Shown here piece by piece: positions 7,559-19,476 of a stretch of DNA of 64,000 nt (position 1 is its first letter; the number at the start of each line of letters is the position of its first letter). The stretch is taken from assembly GCF_002101775.1 (NCBI RefSeq), contig NZ_LQPI01000053.1, positions 1-64,000 of the forward strand, written 5' to 3'. Both the position numbers and the translations under genes were made by a program. Under the pieces are notes generated by a model. That model saw nothing but the letters and a program-made list of their open reading frames with translations, had not been told where the DNA came from and searched no databases. Source of the stretch: Mycolicibacter nonchromogenicus. GTDB taxonomy: Bacteria; Actinomycetota; Actinomycetes; Mycobacteriales; Mycobacteriaceae.

Positions 7559-8347
7559 TCAACGAAGCGCATCGACGACGTAGAGAACGGCGGTCACGAC
7601 AGCAAGTGCGCCCAGCGTTGCTCGTAGTGCGGCTTCCGGTAACCGCGGCTGCAGCCGGGCACCGAGATAGCCGCCGGCGAGCCCGCCGGTCCCGGCGAGC
7701 AGTCCCGCTGTCCAATGCGGCGCGACCTGCAATCCTGACGTGACGAGCGCCAGGATCGCATAGGTCGCGGCCCCGGCCACCGAGGTGACGAACGTGCAGA
7801 CCAATGTGGCCGGCGCGACGGTTGCCACCGGCGCACCGTAGCCGACCAGGATAGGGCTCAGCAGCGATCCACCCCCGATGCCGTAGATCCCGCCGATGAC
7901 ACCAACGGTGAACGCGATGGCGATGGTCAGGTTGCGGCCCAGCGGAGTGGCATGTGGCGCCCGCGGCAGGCGACGTCGTCCAAGGAAAAGCCAAATGCCA
8001 AGCGGAAGAAGAAAACCCGCCACCAAGAGCCGGAATACGTCAGGGCCGGGAATCAAGAACACCCGGACGCAGGCGCCGAACACGACGCCGGGGATCGTGC
8101 CGATGAGCATGGTCGCGGTCAACGCACTGTGTAAGGTCGCCTGGCTGCGGTAACGGGCCAGCGCCCCCGGGACCGCGACGATGTTGAACAGCAAGTTGGT
8201 TGGCGTGACGGCCGGGCTGGGAATCTGGAGAACACTGATCTGGATCGGCAGCAGGAACACCGCGCCGGACACACCGACCGGAGCGGTCACCAGTGCGACT
8301 GCCAGCCCCGCGACAAAGCTCAGCAGAACCAGATCGGACACGCTCAC
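7559..8347 (-). CDS. TSUP (TauE/SafE) family sulfite/anion exporter-like membrane protein
   Basis: A 262-residue protein with about eight hydrophobic segments in two related halves. Each half has the TSUP pattern: VTAPVGVSGAVFLLP near residue 21 and GGIYGIGGGSLLSPIL near residue 152. TSUP members move sulfite, sulfonates or other organic anions across the inner membrane; the substrate here cannot be read from sequence. It is co-directional with the FMN reductase gene (88 bp apart), which could be transcribed with it. Confidence 0.85.
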   Translation of the reverse strand: MSVSDLVLLSFVAGLAVALVTAPVGVSGAVFLLPIQISVLQIPSPAVTPTNLLFNIVAVPGALARYRSQATLHSALTATMLIGTIPGVVFGACVRVFLIPGPDVFRLLVAGFLLPLGIWLFLGRRRLPRAPHATPLGRNLTIAIAFTVGVIGGIYGIGGGSLLSPILVGYGAPVATVAPATLVCTFVTSVAGAATYAILALVTSGLQVAPHWTAGLLAGTGGLAGGYLGARLQPRLPEAALRATLGALAVVTAVLYVVDALR

Positions 8348-8425
8348 CCCAGCACTATCGCCGCAGCCTCGTGCCGTCGGCCAGGGTTTGAATCATCGTG
8401 CTTGCGTTGCGAACACGGCCCGCCG

Positions 8426-9634
8426 CTACGCGGAGCGCACCGCCGCAGGATGGCCACCGGTGTCGGGCGCGGCATCCACTAAGTCGTGGTCTATGCCATA
8501 GCGCTGTCGTTGATCGGCCATCAACTGCGGATAGTTGGCCAGGGCGCGGCGGGTTCGCAGTTCGTTGACGCCGGGAATACGCGCCAGTACCCGGTTGACC
8601 CCGCCGACCGCCGGGCCGATCACCCGCGGCAGGTATTTGAACGGCGTGTCGGCGACACCCAGGCGGCTGGCGTTGGCGTCGCCGAGAAAGGCCCGGGTCA
8701 TGCCGTTGATGATGTGCACGCCCACGCGGTGCTTCCAGGATCCGCCGAAGGGCAGCAGCTCGGCGATCTCGGGCGCCAAGTAATCGTGCGTCAACGCGCG
8801 GACAAAATCACGGTCGTCCTCGTTGGGCTCCACCGCGGTCAGCGCATACAGCTCCGCGATGCGGATCTGATCGGCTTCGGTGGCCGGATTGAGTTCGTGT
8901 GCAACACCGTTGAGCAGGCCGACATAGCGCCAGAGGTGGTAGATGTCGTCGAGCTCTTCTCGCGTATAGCGAACCCCCAGCTGGTGCATCGCCGCCAGGG
9001 CGATCCGGCCGAACTCGACGATGGTGAACGCCATGTAGCTCTGCGGAATCGGGGTGCCCCACGCATCGCTGTCCCAGTCGGTGTCGGTCAGCAGATGGCG
9101 CCGGACGAACGCATGAATCATGCGGACCCGCACTGTCGTGGCCACACCGGCGCCGTAACGCCGCAGCCCGCCGGGAGTCAGGATCGACTGCAGCCACGCG
9201 CCGACCTCGATCGACCGGACAGCGGCCTGACTGGTGTAGCGGCCAGTCAGCACCAGCGGCATCCCGGCGACGGAGTTCATGGCCCCGGACGTCAACGACG
9301 CTGCCCCCAGGACAGTGCCGTAGGAGGCGGTGTGGCGCACCAGGTGCCCGGCCGCGCGATTCAGGCGGGCGTGGTCGAGCCAGTCCGGTTCGTGATCGAT
9401 CTCGGCGAACAACGCCCGCAACGACTCTGGCGGCGAGTCGACGGAGGCGATGCCGTGCTGGAGTGCGGCCTGCAGCATGGCCATCCCCGCCCCGCGCGGC
9501 ATGGTGGCGAAATCGGCGACGACGGCATCGGCGGTCGGATCGGCGAGGCGCGTCCCGGCGATCCAGTCGCGGCCGGCCTGGCCGTATCGTGCAACGGCCA
9601 GGTCGGCGTTGGGGATTGTGGGCGCATCTGCCAT
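8426..9634 (-). CDS. MpaB/Lcp-like oxygenase (DUF2236)
   Basis: A 402-residue, mainly helical protein of the family shared by MpaB and latex-clearing protein (DUF2236). Conserved features include the RMIHAFVRRHLL helix (about residues 171-182), whose His corresponds to the proximal heme ligand of Lcp, and the later YMAFTIVEFGRIALAAMHQLG helix. Lcp cleaves poly(cis-isoprene) as a b-type heme dioxygenase; many actinobacterial paralogues have unknown substrates. No signal peptide is visible, so rubber cleavage outside the cell is unlikely. It is divergent from a TetR gene only 56 bp away, which probably controls it. Confidence 0.8.
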   Translation of the reverse strand: MADAPTIPNADLAVARYGQAGRDWIAGTRLADPTADAVVADFATMPRGAGMAMLQAALQHGIASVDSPPESLRALFAEIDHEPDWLDHARLNRAAGHLVRHTASYGTVLGAASLTSGAMNSVAGMPLVLTGRYTSQAAVRSIEVGAWLQSILTPGGLRRYGAGVATTVRVRMIHAFVRRHLLTDTDWDSDAWGTPIPQSYMAFTIVEFGRIALAAMHQLGVRYTREELDDIYHLWRYVGLLNGVAHELNPATEADQIRIAELYALTAVEPNEDDRDFVRALTHDYLAPEIAELLPFGGSWKHRVGVHIINGMTRAFLGDANASRLGVADTPFKYLPRVIGPAVGGVNRVLARIPGVNELRTRRALANYPQLMADQRQRYGIDHDLVDAAPDTGGHPAAVRSA

Positions 9635-9690
9635 ACAGCTATGGAAACATGAGAACCCCTCACTTACTACTCACTTTTGCGGAGGGCGCG

Positions 9691-10320
9691 ATGTCGGCGC
9701 AGACCCGGTCGCGGCCGCAGCAGCAGCGGGCCCGCGAGATGCGCAGTCGCCTGCTCGACACCGCTCGCCAGCTGATTGCGCGCCGCGGTGTGGAATCACT
9801 GACCACCCAGATCATCGCCGACGCCGCGCACGTCAGTATCGGCACTGTCTACCGGTACTTTCCGGACCGCGGGGCCATCGTCGCGGAGTTGGTGGATGCC
9901 GCAACCCGCGACATCTCCTTCCAACTGGTGCGAAGCGTGGGCCAGGCCATTGACCTCGACGTGGACCAAGGGGCGTTACTGGTCGTCGACACCCTGACCA
10001 CGGCCTACGAGCAGCACGCCCCGATCCTGCAGGCCGCGCTGACATCCTCATCTTTCGATCTGCCGCCCTACCTCAACCACACCGCGATGGACGAGATCGA
10101 ACGCAGCCTGCTGCCGCTGGGCAGTGTGATCCCGAGCAGGTCGCGCCCAGACCTGTCGCCGGCAGAGCTGGACGACCTGGTGTTCGTGACCATGGGTGTG
10201 ACGTCGAGCGCCTGCCTGCGCATCGCACTGCAGCGGCCGGCGAACGCGGATCGCGACGCGATGGTGCGCCTGACGGCGACCATGCTGGCCGCCGCGCTCA
10301 AGGCCCCCGGGGCCGCTTGA
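9691..10320 (+). CDS. TetR-family transcriptional regulator
   Basis: A 209-residue TetR repressor. The HTH is at about residues 25-60: ARQLIARRGVESLTTQIIA then AHVSIGTVYRYFPDRGAIVAE. The C-terminal ligand domain has no recognisable specificity. The start at 9691 is preferred over 9649 because GGAGGG lies just upstream and the earlier start would leave almost no intergenic space. Its position divergent from the Lcp-like oxygenase suggests it represses that gene; the 56-bp gap would hold the operator. The SDR gene follows 111 bp downstream. Confidence 0.9.
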   Translation: MSAQTRSRPQQQRAREMRSRLLDTARQLIARRGVESLTTQIIADAAHVSIGTVYRYFPDRGAIVAELVDAATRDISFQLVRSVGQAIDLDVDQGALLVVDTLTTAYEQHAPILQAALTSSSFDLPPYLNHTAMDEIERSLLPLGSVIPSRSRPDLSPAELDDLVFVTMGVTSSACLRIALQRPANADRDAMVRLTATMLAAALKAPGAA

Positions 10321-10431
10321 GCTGCTTTACAAATCTAGGCCAAACTGTCACGCTTGCGGCCGGACTACGGCGGACCCGATCCCATCGGAAGGTCCGCTGC
10401 TCCCCACGCATCGACGACAAGGAGTCAGCAG

Positions 10432-11259
10432 GTGACAGGCACCGAATTCTCCGGCCGCACCATGGTGGTGTCCGGCGCAAGCCGCGGTATCGGATTGGCC
10501 ATCGGGCTGGGCGCGGCCCGACTGGGCGCCAACGTGGTGTTGCTGGCCAAGACGGCCGAGCCGCATCCACGCCTGCCCGGCACCGTGCACACCGCGGCCG
10601 CCGAGATCGAGGAAGCCGGGGGCAAGGCACTGGCGGTCGTGGGCGACGTGCGCAGCGAGGAGGACGTGCAGCGCGCCATCGACGCCGCGGTGGACCGATT
10701 CGGCGGCATCGACATCTGCGTCAACAATGCCAGCTCCATTGCCACCGAGCCGACAGAACAGTTGTCTGCCAAGAAGTTTGACCTGATGCAGGACATCAAC
10801 GTGCGCGGGACGTTCCTGCTGACCAAGGCGTGCCTGCCGCATCTGCGGCGCTCAGCGGCGCCGCACGTGCTGACGATCGCTCCCCCGATCAACCTGAACC
10901 CGTACTGGCTGGGTGTGCACCCGTCCTACACGCTGTCCAAGTACGGCATGACGCTGTTGACGCTGGGCTGGGCTGCTGAATACGCCGATGCCGGAATTGC
11001 CTGCAACTGTCTGTGGCCGCAGACCTACATCGCCACCTCGGCGGTGGCCAACTCCCCCGACGGGGGTGAGTTACTGCAGAAGGCGCGCAGCCCGCAGATC
11101 ATGGCGGATGCGGCGGTGGAGATCCTGCGACGCCCAGCCGCCGAGGCCAGCGGCCGGTGCTACATCGATGAAGACGTGCTCGCGGAGGCCGGCGTGACGG
11201 ACTTCTCCGGTTATGGGGGTGGCCCGGAGCCGTTGCTGGACTTCTTCCTCGACCGGTAG
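10432..11259 (+). CDS. Short-chain dehydrogenase/reductase (HSDL2-like)
   Basis: A 275-residue Rossmann oxidoreductase. The cofactor motif SGASRGIGLAIG is at about residues 15-26, ICVNNASSI near 100 and the catalytic YTLSKYG near 165. The overall pattern (GASRGIG, then AKTAEPHPRLPGTVHTAAAEIEEAGG) resembles the N-terminal domain of hydroxysteroid dehydrogenase-like protein 2. The GTG at 10432 has AAGGAG seven bases upstream and is chosen as start. NADP(H) use is suggested by the basic residue after the glycine motif; the substrate is unknown. It may share a transcript with the TetR gene. Confidence 0.87.
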   Translation: MTGTEFSGRTMVVSGASRGIGLAIGLGAARLGANVVLLAKTAEPHPRLPGTVHTAAAEIEEAGGKALAVVGDVRSEEDVQRAIDAAVDRFGGIDICVNNASSIATEPTEQLSAKKFDLMQDINVRGTFLLTKACLPHLRRSAAPHVLTIAPPINLNPYWLGVHPSYTLSKYGMTLLTLGWAAEYADAGIACNCLWPQTYIATSAVANSPDGGELLQKARSPQIMADAAVEILRRPAAEASGRCYIDEDVLAEAGVTDFSGYGGGPEPLLDFFLDR

Positions 11260-11281
11260 ACCGCGCGGCGTCTCCGCGCCG

Positions 11282-11917
11282 TCAGCGCAGGTATACCTCG
11301 GTACCTCTGGGGTAACCGCCGCCGGTGGTGGTGACGTGCACGTGGTCGTAGTGGCCGTAGCCGCCGCGCTGCGCTCCGCCGCCGGGCGTGTAGTAGACGC
11401 CGCGCCAGATGGCGTCCTGCAGGCCGAATCGGCCGGCGTTCTCCATCACGTACGCCACGATCGAGTCTCCGAGCGCGATGCCCTCGGCGCTGCCCGGGTT
11501 GGGAATCATCACGTCGAGCGCCAACCCGTTGGGGTGCCAGCGCAGCGAGTCGGCCCGTACGCCACCGATCTGCATGATCTGGGGGAAGGCGTCGCTGATG
11601 CTGCGAGCGGCCTGGATCGTCCGCACCTGCAGGCCCCGTTCGGGGGCGACTCCTTGGGGCAGGAACCGCGGCACCGTCCGCATTCGTGATGCCACGGCAA
11701 ACCGCGCGGGGGCCCCCGTTTCCGGGGCTGCCACGGGTGCCGCGACCAGCTGCAATCCGCCTGGTGAATTGTCTTCAGCAACCACCGCAATGGCTTGTTT
11801 TGGCGCGGCAGGATTGGCGCTACCTCCCACAGCAAAGAACAATGCAGCTGGTGCGAGGACGGCAGCCATCAATACCGATGATCGTTTGCGCTGGCTGGCT
11901 AACTCGTGTCGGCCCAC
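11282..11917 (-). CDS. Secreted protein with M15-like (ARB_07466-type) C-terminal domain
   Basis: A 211-residue protein with an N-terminal signal sequence (basic stretch SQRKRSS then MAAVLAPAALFFAVGG). The C-terminal half carries a possible zinc site resembling M15/VanY-type peptidases: RWHPNGLALDVMIP (His-X6-Asp) and GYGHYDHVHVT. Similar domains occur in many mycobacterial exported proteins, sometimes attached to resuscitation or cell-wall functions; peptidase activity is not certain. GTG 11917 is preferred to TTG 11929. The 198-bp region upstream is strikingly AT-rich and probably holds the promoters for this gene and the divergent DUF732 gene. Confidence 0.75.
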   Translation of the reverse strand: MGRHELASQRKRSSVLMAAVLAPAALFFAVGGSANPAAPKQAIAVVAEDNSPGGLQLVAAPVAAPETGAPARFAVASRMRTVPRFLPQGVAPERGLQVRTIQAARSISDAFPQIMQIGGVRADSLRWHPNGLALDVMIPNPGSAEGIALGDSIVAYVMENAGRFGLQDAIWRGVYYTPGGGAQRGGYGHYDHVHVTTTGGGYPRGTEVYLR

Positions 11918-11929
11918 GGGTAGACACAA

Positions 11930-12115
11930 TACGATAAACGTGGCTAATAGTCACAAATTTATAAAGCTCACAAAATTCTTATTGTCATACTCGTCACATC
12001 TGAATGGTCGACGGGCGCCGCGTTGCCTGCAATTCGCGCAGGTGAAGCGGCATCAGTCCCCCCGTCCCCGCTGCAAAGGAAGATCACCTAAGCAGATGGG
12101 TCTACACTGCATCTC
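11930..12115. promoter_or_regulatory. AT-rich divergent promoter region
   Basis: This gap between a minus-strand and a plus-strand secreted-protein gene has an AT-rich core at about 11941-11990. On the minus strand it contains TGTGA twice as direct repeats 17 bp apart (TGTGAGCTTT then TTTGTGAC). Promoters for both genes are expected here. No defined operator is assigned. Confidence 0.35.
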
Positions 12116-12448
12116 ATGAAATCGACGACCCTCGCCGCAGCGGTCCTGGGCTTGGCCGTGACCTTCGCAGCACCCGCTCACGCCGACCCCGACACCGATT
12201 TCGCCCGGGAACTGCACACCTACGGCATCTACGGTCCCCGGGACTACAACGCGTGGCTGGGCAAGATCGTGTGCGAACGCCTGGACAAGGGCGTCGACGG
12301 TGACGCGGCCAAGTCGGTCCGCTTCATCACCCCGAACCTGCAGAAGGGCACCAACCAGGCGCAGGCCTGGCAGTTCCTCGGCGCCTCGATCCACACCTAC
12401 TGCCCGGACAAGCTGCCGGTGCTCGAGCGCGCGGCGCAGCAAGGCTGA
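12116..12448 (+). CDS. DUF732 secreted protein
   Basis: A 110-residue exported protein. A Sec signal peptide (KSTTLAAAVLGLAVTFAAPAHA) is cleaved near residue 23. The mature part has the DUF732 pattern: DTDFARELHTYGIYG, a Cys in KIVCERLDKG and a second Cys in HTYCPDK, likely disulfide-bonded. DUF732 proteins are numerous and mycobacteria-specific; their function is unknown. It precedes acn by 83 bp. Confidence 0.88.
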   Translation: MKSTTLAAAVLGLAVTFAAPAHADPDTDFARELHTYGIYGPRDYNAWLGKIVCERLDKGVDGDAAKSVRFITPNLQKGTNQAQAWQFLGASIHTYCPDKLPVLERAAQQG

Positions 12449-12531
12449 TTGAGGGGCCGTCTCCCCTGGCCCCGGCGGTGAACCCGCCCTAGGGTCGGTG
12501 ATAACCGATCCGACCGGTGGGAGGGCCCGCA

Positions 12532-15326
<2,795 letters not shown>

Positions 15327-15330
<4 letters not shown>

Positions 15331-15340
15331 GGGCGCTCAG
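15327..15340. terminator. Short bidirectional hairpin between acnA and the ABC operon
   Basis: CTGAG (15327-15331) and CTCAG (15336-15340) pair around a GGCG loop. The hairpin overlaps both converging stop codons, which are only 6 bp apart. The stem is short, so this is a weak call. Confidence 0.4.
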
Positions 15341-16395
15341 CCGATCCGGGCGCCGTCGGCGCCGAAGAAATGCAGATCGGAGAGGTCGAAGCCCAGTGCC
15401 AGCCGGGCGCCTCGGTCCACGTCGGTGTTACCGGGAACCCGGGCGACCACCGCGGTCTGCACATCGTCGGTGGTGCCGTACAGATAGGTGTCGGCACCCA
15501 GCTCTTCGACGAAGTCCACCGTGACGCCGATCCCGCGCTCGGCGATCCGCAGGTGCTCTGGCCTGATGCCGACCACCAGTTGCGTTGCCGCAGCAGATAT
15601 CTCCCTCGGCACGTCGATAGGACAGCCGCCCAGCGACACCGTGCCGTCGACGGCCGAGAGCGTGAACAGGTTCATCGCCGGTGACCCGATGAACCCGGCG
15701 ACGAACACGTTGGCCGGCCTGCGGTAGAGCTCACGCGGCGGGGCGCACTGCTGCAGCACCCCGTCGCGCAGCACCGCGACGCGATCGCCCATTGTCATGG
15801 CCTCCACCTGATCGTGGGTGACATAGACGGTGGTGATCCCCAGTCGCCGTTGCAGTTCGGCGATCTGGTTACGGGTCTGCACCCGCAGCATGGCGTCCAG
15901 GTTCGACAGCGGCTCGTCCATCAAGAACACCTGCGGACGTCGCACGATCGCGCGGCCCATCGCGACGCGTTGGCGTTCACCGCCGGACAGGTCCTTGGGC
16001 TTGCGCCCCAAGAGTTCGGCCAGACCCAGCAGCTGGGCGGCTTCGGCCACCCTGGCCCGGATCTCGGGCTTCGGGGTCTTGGCCACCTTGAGTGCGAACC
16101 CCATGTTCTGCGCCACGGTCATGTGCGGATACAGGGCGTAGTTCTGGACTACCATGGCGATGTCGCGATGGCCGGGGTCGGTGGTCGTGACGTCGTGATC
16201 GCCGATGTAGATCCGGCCGGCGTCAACCGGTTCCAGGCCGGCCAGCATTCGCAGCGTCGTCGTCTTGCCGCAACCCGACGGCCCGACCAGCACCATGAAC
16301 TCGCCGTCGGCGACCGCCAGGTCCAACGCCGCCACGGCGGGACGCTCGGCGCCCGGATACTGCCGGGTCACCGAGTCGAAGGTCACTGACGCCAT
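15337..16395 (-). CDS. Sugar ABC transporter ATP-binding protein (MsiK/UgpC type)
   Basis: A 352-residue ABC ATPase. Walker A is GPSGCGKTTT (about residues 38-47), the signature is LSGGERQRVAMGRAI, Walker B is VFLMDEPLSN and the switch His is in VTHDQVEAM. The C-terminal regulatory OB/TOBE domain has the VVGIRPEHL motif typical of carbohydrate importers. It energises uptake through the two permeases encoded upstream. Order and orientation match M. tuberculosis Rv2038c-Rv2041c. It starts 12 bp after the second permease gene ends. Confidence 0.95.
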   Translation of the reverse strand: MASVTFDSVTRQYPGAERPAVAALDLAVADGEFMVLVGPSGCGKTTTLRMLAGLEPVDAGRIYIGDHDVTTTDPGHRDIAMVVQNYALYPHMTVAQNMGFALKVAKTPKPEIRARVAEAAQLLGLAELLGRKPKDLSGGERQRVAMGRAIVRRPQVFLMDEPLSNLDAMLRVQTRNQIAELQRRLGITTVYVTHDQVEAMTMGDRVAVLRDGVLQQCAPPRELYRRPANVFVAGFIGSPAMNLFTLSAVDGTVSLGGCPIDVPREISAAATQLVVGIRPEHLRIAERGIGVTVDFVEELGADTYLYGTTDDVQTAVVARVPGNTDVDRGARLALGFDLSDLHFFGADGARIG

Positions 16396-16407
16396 GGATT
16401 CTCCTGA

Positions 16408-17247
16408 CTACCGTCCACCGAAGCCTGTGGCCGCGATCCCGCTGACGAAGGCCCGCTGGGCGATCGCGTAGACCACCACCAGCGGCGCCAGCATCAGCAT
16501 GGCGGCCGCCATCAGCACCGGCCACTCGGCGACGTACTCCCCCTGCATCCACACCAGCCCGAGCGTCAGGGTGGCGATGTCCTTGTGCTGAATCATCAAC
16601 AGCGGCCACAGGAAGTCATTCCAGACGTTGATCCAGGTCAATACCGCCAGCACCATCACCGCGGGTTTGGCGTGCGGCAACAGAATCCGCCAATAGATCA
16701 CCCACGGTGAGCACCCGTCCAAGATCGCGGCCTCTTCCAGATCGACGGGCAGGGTGGCGAAGAACTGTCGCATCAGATAGGTGCCGAACGCGCTGCCGAA
16801 CAGGCCGGGGATGATCATCGCCCACATGGTGTCGGTCCAGCCGAAAACCCGCATCAAGATGAACTGCGGAATCACCGTCACGGTCAACGGCACCATCAGA
16901 GTGGCCAGATAGAGCACGAACAGCGTGTCACGGCCGGTGAACGGCAGCCGGGCGAAGGCGTAACCGGCCAGCGAGCAGAAGAAGACCTGTCCGGCGGTCA
17001 CGCAGCCGGCGTAGAGAACGGTGTTGAACAGCATCCGCCAGAACGGCATTCGGGTGAACACGTCGACGTAGTTCGACCACTGCGGGTGGGCCGGCAACAA
17101 CATCGGCTGGCTGATCTCGGCTTGACGTTTCAGCGAGCCGGACAGCGCCCACAGGATGGGGAACAACGCGCAGGCGGTGACCGCGGCCAACCCCGCGTAG
17201 ACGGCCAACAGCCCGGCAATGCGGTGGCGCGCGGGCGGGCCGGTCAC
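16408..17247 (-). CDS. Sugar ABC transporter permease (MalG type)
   Basis: A 279-residue inner-membrane permease with six predicted helices. The ABC-coupling EAA loop is DLEEAAILDGCSPWVIYWRILLP at about residues 185-207. It belongs to the MalG/CUT1 class and corresponds to Rv2039c. The GTG at 17247 overlaps the stop of the upstream permease gene (GTGA), so the longer open frame to 17763 is not used. It forms the translocation channel with the next gene's product. Confidence 0.94.
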   Translation of the reverse strand: MTGPPARHRIAGLLAVYAGLAAVTACALFPILWALSGSLKRQAEISQPMLLPAHPQWSNYVDVFTRMPFWRMLFNTVLYAGCVTAGQVFFCSLAGYAFARLPFTGRDTLFVLYLATLMVPLTVTVIPQFILMRVFGWTDTMWAMIIPGLFGSAFGTYLMRQFFATLPVDLEEAAILDGCSPWVIYWRILLPHAKPAVMVLAVLTWINVWNDFLWPLLMIQHKDIATLTLGLVWMQGEYVAEWPVLMAAAMLMLAPLVVVYAIAQRAFVSGIAATGFGGR

Positions 17248-18128
17248 TGGTCGACCGCATTTCTGCGTGACAGACGCAGTTGCAGGATGGTCAGCGCCAG
17301 CAATATGGCAAACATCACCCAGGCCAGCGCGGACGCATACCCGAAGTCCAAGAAGGCAAAGGCCTGCTGAAACAGCATGATGGCCAACACGTAGGTTCCG
17401 GTTTCGGGCCCGCCGCTGCTGCCGGTGAGCACGTACACCAGATCGAATGCCTGGAATGCGTTGATCACCGAGATCACCACCACGAACCACACGGCTCCGC
17501 GGATCATCGGCACGGTGATGGACACGAAGCGCCGCACCTCGCCGGCGCCGTCGATGCGGGCGGCCTCGTGCAGGGAGTCGGGCACACCCTGCATGGCCGC
17601 CAGCAGGATCACCGTCGCAAACGGCACGCTCTTCCAAACACTGACCAGACACAGCGACGCCATCGCCCAGTGTGGTTCGGTGAGCCACGGCACCGGTGCG
17701 ATACCCAACCAGCCCAGCATGATGTTGAGCAGTCCGCTGTCGGTGTTGAACACGAACTGCCACACCACCGCGATCACCACCGAGGACACCGCCAACGGCA
17801 TAAAGGCGATCGCCCGAAACAGGCCGATTCCCTTGATCTTGCGGTTCAGCAGGCCGGCCACCGCCAGGCTGATGAGCACCGTCGGAACCACGGTGCCGAC
17901 CGTGAACACCGTCGTGTTGCGGACCGCGATGCCGAACAACGGGTCACCGGTGAACAGGTCGCGATAGTTCGCGGCGCCGACGAACTTTGGTGCGCTGAAC
18001 AGGTCCCATCGCTGGAAGCTCATGTAGAGCGAAAAGGCCAGTGGGAAGGCCATGAACACCGCGACCGCCGCCAGATTCGGGGCGATAAACCATCGCCCGG
18101 CGCGTGCTCGTCTGCGGGTGGGATTCAT
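17244..18128 (-). CDS. Sugar ABC transporter permease (MalF type)
   Basis: A 294-residue inner-membrane permease with six helices, beginning with a basic cytosolic segment (NPTRRRARAGRW). The EAA coupling loop is SLHEAARIDGAGEVRRF at about residues 190-206. It is the MalF/CUT1 partner and corresponds to Rv2040c. Its ATG overlaps the stop of the binding-protein gene (18125-18128), and its stop overlaps the start of the MalG-type permease, so the operon is tightly coupled. Confidence 0.94.
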   Translation of the reverse strand: MNPTRRRARAGRWFIAPNLAAVAVFMAFPLAFSLYMSFQRWDLFSAPKFVGAANYRDLFTGDPLFGIAVRNTTVFTVGTVVPTVLISLAVAGLLNRKIKGIGLFRAIAFMPLAVSSVVIAVVWQFVFNTDSGLLNIMLGWLGIAPVPWLTEPHWAMASLCLVSVWKSVPFATVILLAAMQGVPDSLHEAARIDGAGEVRRFVSITVPMIRGAVWFVVVISVINAFQAFDLVYVLTGSSGGPETGTYVLAIMLFQQAFAFLDFGYASALAWVMFAILLALTILQLRLSRRNAVDQ

Positions 18129-19465
18129 GCGGTGGCCAACAGTTCGTCGATCTGCGGTGCCAGTCCGGTTTTCAGCGTGGTCGCGGACCGCTTGCCGCGC
18201 AGCACCGGGCCGATGGCGCGGTCCATCAGAGCGTGGACCTTCTGCCAGTCCGGGGAGATCGGCAGTCCCTCGGAATGTGCCGGGCCGCCGGTCAGCACGG
18301 CCAGGTTACGAATCCCGGTGTGGGCGGCGGTGAATCCGGGCGAGTCGATCGCCGAGCGCAGCACCGGCACGAACAGCCCGGACTCCCCGATCAGTGACTG
18401 CCCTGCCGGCCCGGCCGCGAATTTGAGGAACTCCCAGGCCTGCCAACGGTGACGGCTGTCCGCGGCGATGGCCAGACCGGTACTGCCGATGGCGGATCGA
18501 GCTGCCATGCCCTTGGCGGCGGCAGCCGGACCGGTCGGCAGCACCGCCACATCGAAATCCAGTTCCTCGGCTTGAGCGAAGGTCTGATAGCGCCAGTGCC
18601 CGCCGAGCGCCATCGCCGCCTTGCCCGCGGTGAACAGGCCCATCGTGGAGATCGACTGGGTGTCGGCGGCGGCGGGCGCCACCTTATGCACGTTCGCCAG
18701 ATCCGCGTAGAACTGGATGCCGGCGAGAAAGTCGTCGTCGTCGTAGTTCAGGTGGGTCGGGTTGACTCGCGGCACCGCCCACGGCACGCCGTTGTTCATG
18801 CCGAACAGCGCTGCGGAGTAGGGCGGTGACCAGGTGTCGACGAAGCCCCACCGGGTGACCCGGCCATGGCCGTCCCGTTGGGTGAGTGCGGCGGCGGTGG
18901 CGAGGAACTCGTCGAACGTCCAGGGGGTGTCCCAGCGACCCGGCGGTGGCGGCACACCGGCCTCGGCGAAGATCCTGGTGTTGTAGAACAGGAACGCACC
19001 CGACCACTGCTCCGGGAACGCGTACTGGCCGCCGTTGAAGCCGAACGTCTCATAGAGTGCGGGGATGCTGTCGCCGCGCAACGCGGCGGCGAACTGCTGA
19101 TCCCGATCCAGCAGGCCATTGAGGTCCAACAGCACACCGCGGTCGGCAAGTCCGGCGTAGTTGAACTCCCACGCCATCAACACATCCGGGCATTTCCCGC
19201 CGGCGCAGAACGTCGACATCTGCTGGGTGGGGTCGCCGCCGGCCAATATCGTGCGCACCCGAATGTCGGGGTGTTCGCGCTGGAACGCGTCGACGATCCG
19301 CATTCGGGCGTCGGCCTCTTCGGGGTTGGCCGCGAAGAAGAAGGTCAGTGCGTCATCGTCGCTGCCGCACGCCGATGTGGCGGGCAACAGTGTTGCCGCC
19401 CCGATCGCCCCGGCGCCGCGCAGCACGCTGCGGCGCGTGAGTGTTCGTGCAGCAGAGGCCCGCAC
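18125..19465 (-). CDS. Sugar ABC transporter substrate-binding lipoprotein, probable Tat export
   Basis: A 446-residue extracellular solute-binding protein, family 1, corresponding to Rv2041c. The N-terminus has a twin-arginine motif TRRSVLRG (residues 10-17), a hydrophobic stretch and a weak lipobox LPATSAC with Cys33. Binding-domain hallmarks follow: FQREHPDIRV and later WEFLKFAAGPAGQSL. The GTG at 19465 lies 11 bp after the preceding gene; the longer frame would overlap that gene and is rejected. It delivers an unidentified carbohydrate or polyol to the permeases. Export through the TatAC system encoded at 43-44 kb is likely. Confidence 0.9.
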   Translation of the reverse strand: MRASAARTLTRRSVLRGAGAIGAATLLPATSACGSDDDALTFFFAANPEEADARMRIVDAFQREHPDIRVRTILAGGDPTQQMSTFCAGGKCPDVLMAWEFNYAGLADRGVLLDLNGLLDRDQQFAAALRGDSIPALYETFGFNGGQYAFPEQWSGAFLFYNTRIFAEAGVPPPPGRWDTPWTFDEFLATAAALTQRDGHGRVTRWGFVDTWSPPYSAALFGMNNGVPWAVPRVNPTHLNYDDDDFLAGIQFYADLANVHKVAPAAADTQSISTMGLFTAGKAAMALGGHWRYQTFAQAEELDFDVAVLPTGPAAAAKGMAARSAIGSTGLAIAADSRHRWQAWEFLKFAAGPAGQSLIGESGLFVPVLRSAIDSPGFTAAHTGIRNLAVLTGGPAHSEGLPISPDWQKVHALMDRAIGPVLRGKRSATTLKTGLAPQIDELLATA

Positions 19466-19476
19466 CTGCGAAACCG

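Noticed and set aside
8486..9652. Plus-strand open frame of about 388 codons opposite the MpaB/Lcp-like gene
   Set aside because: The minus-strand protein has conserved family motifs, a sensible start and a divergent regulator; the plus frame has no domain.
17248..17763. N-terminal extension of the MalG-type permease gene
   Set aside because: It would overlap most of the upstream permease gene, and the GTGA overlap at 17244-17247 gives the normal family length.
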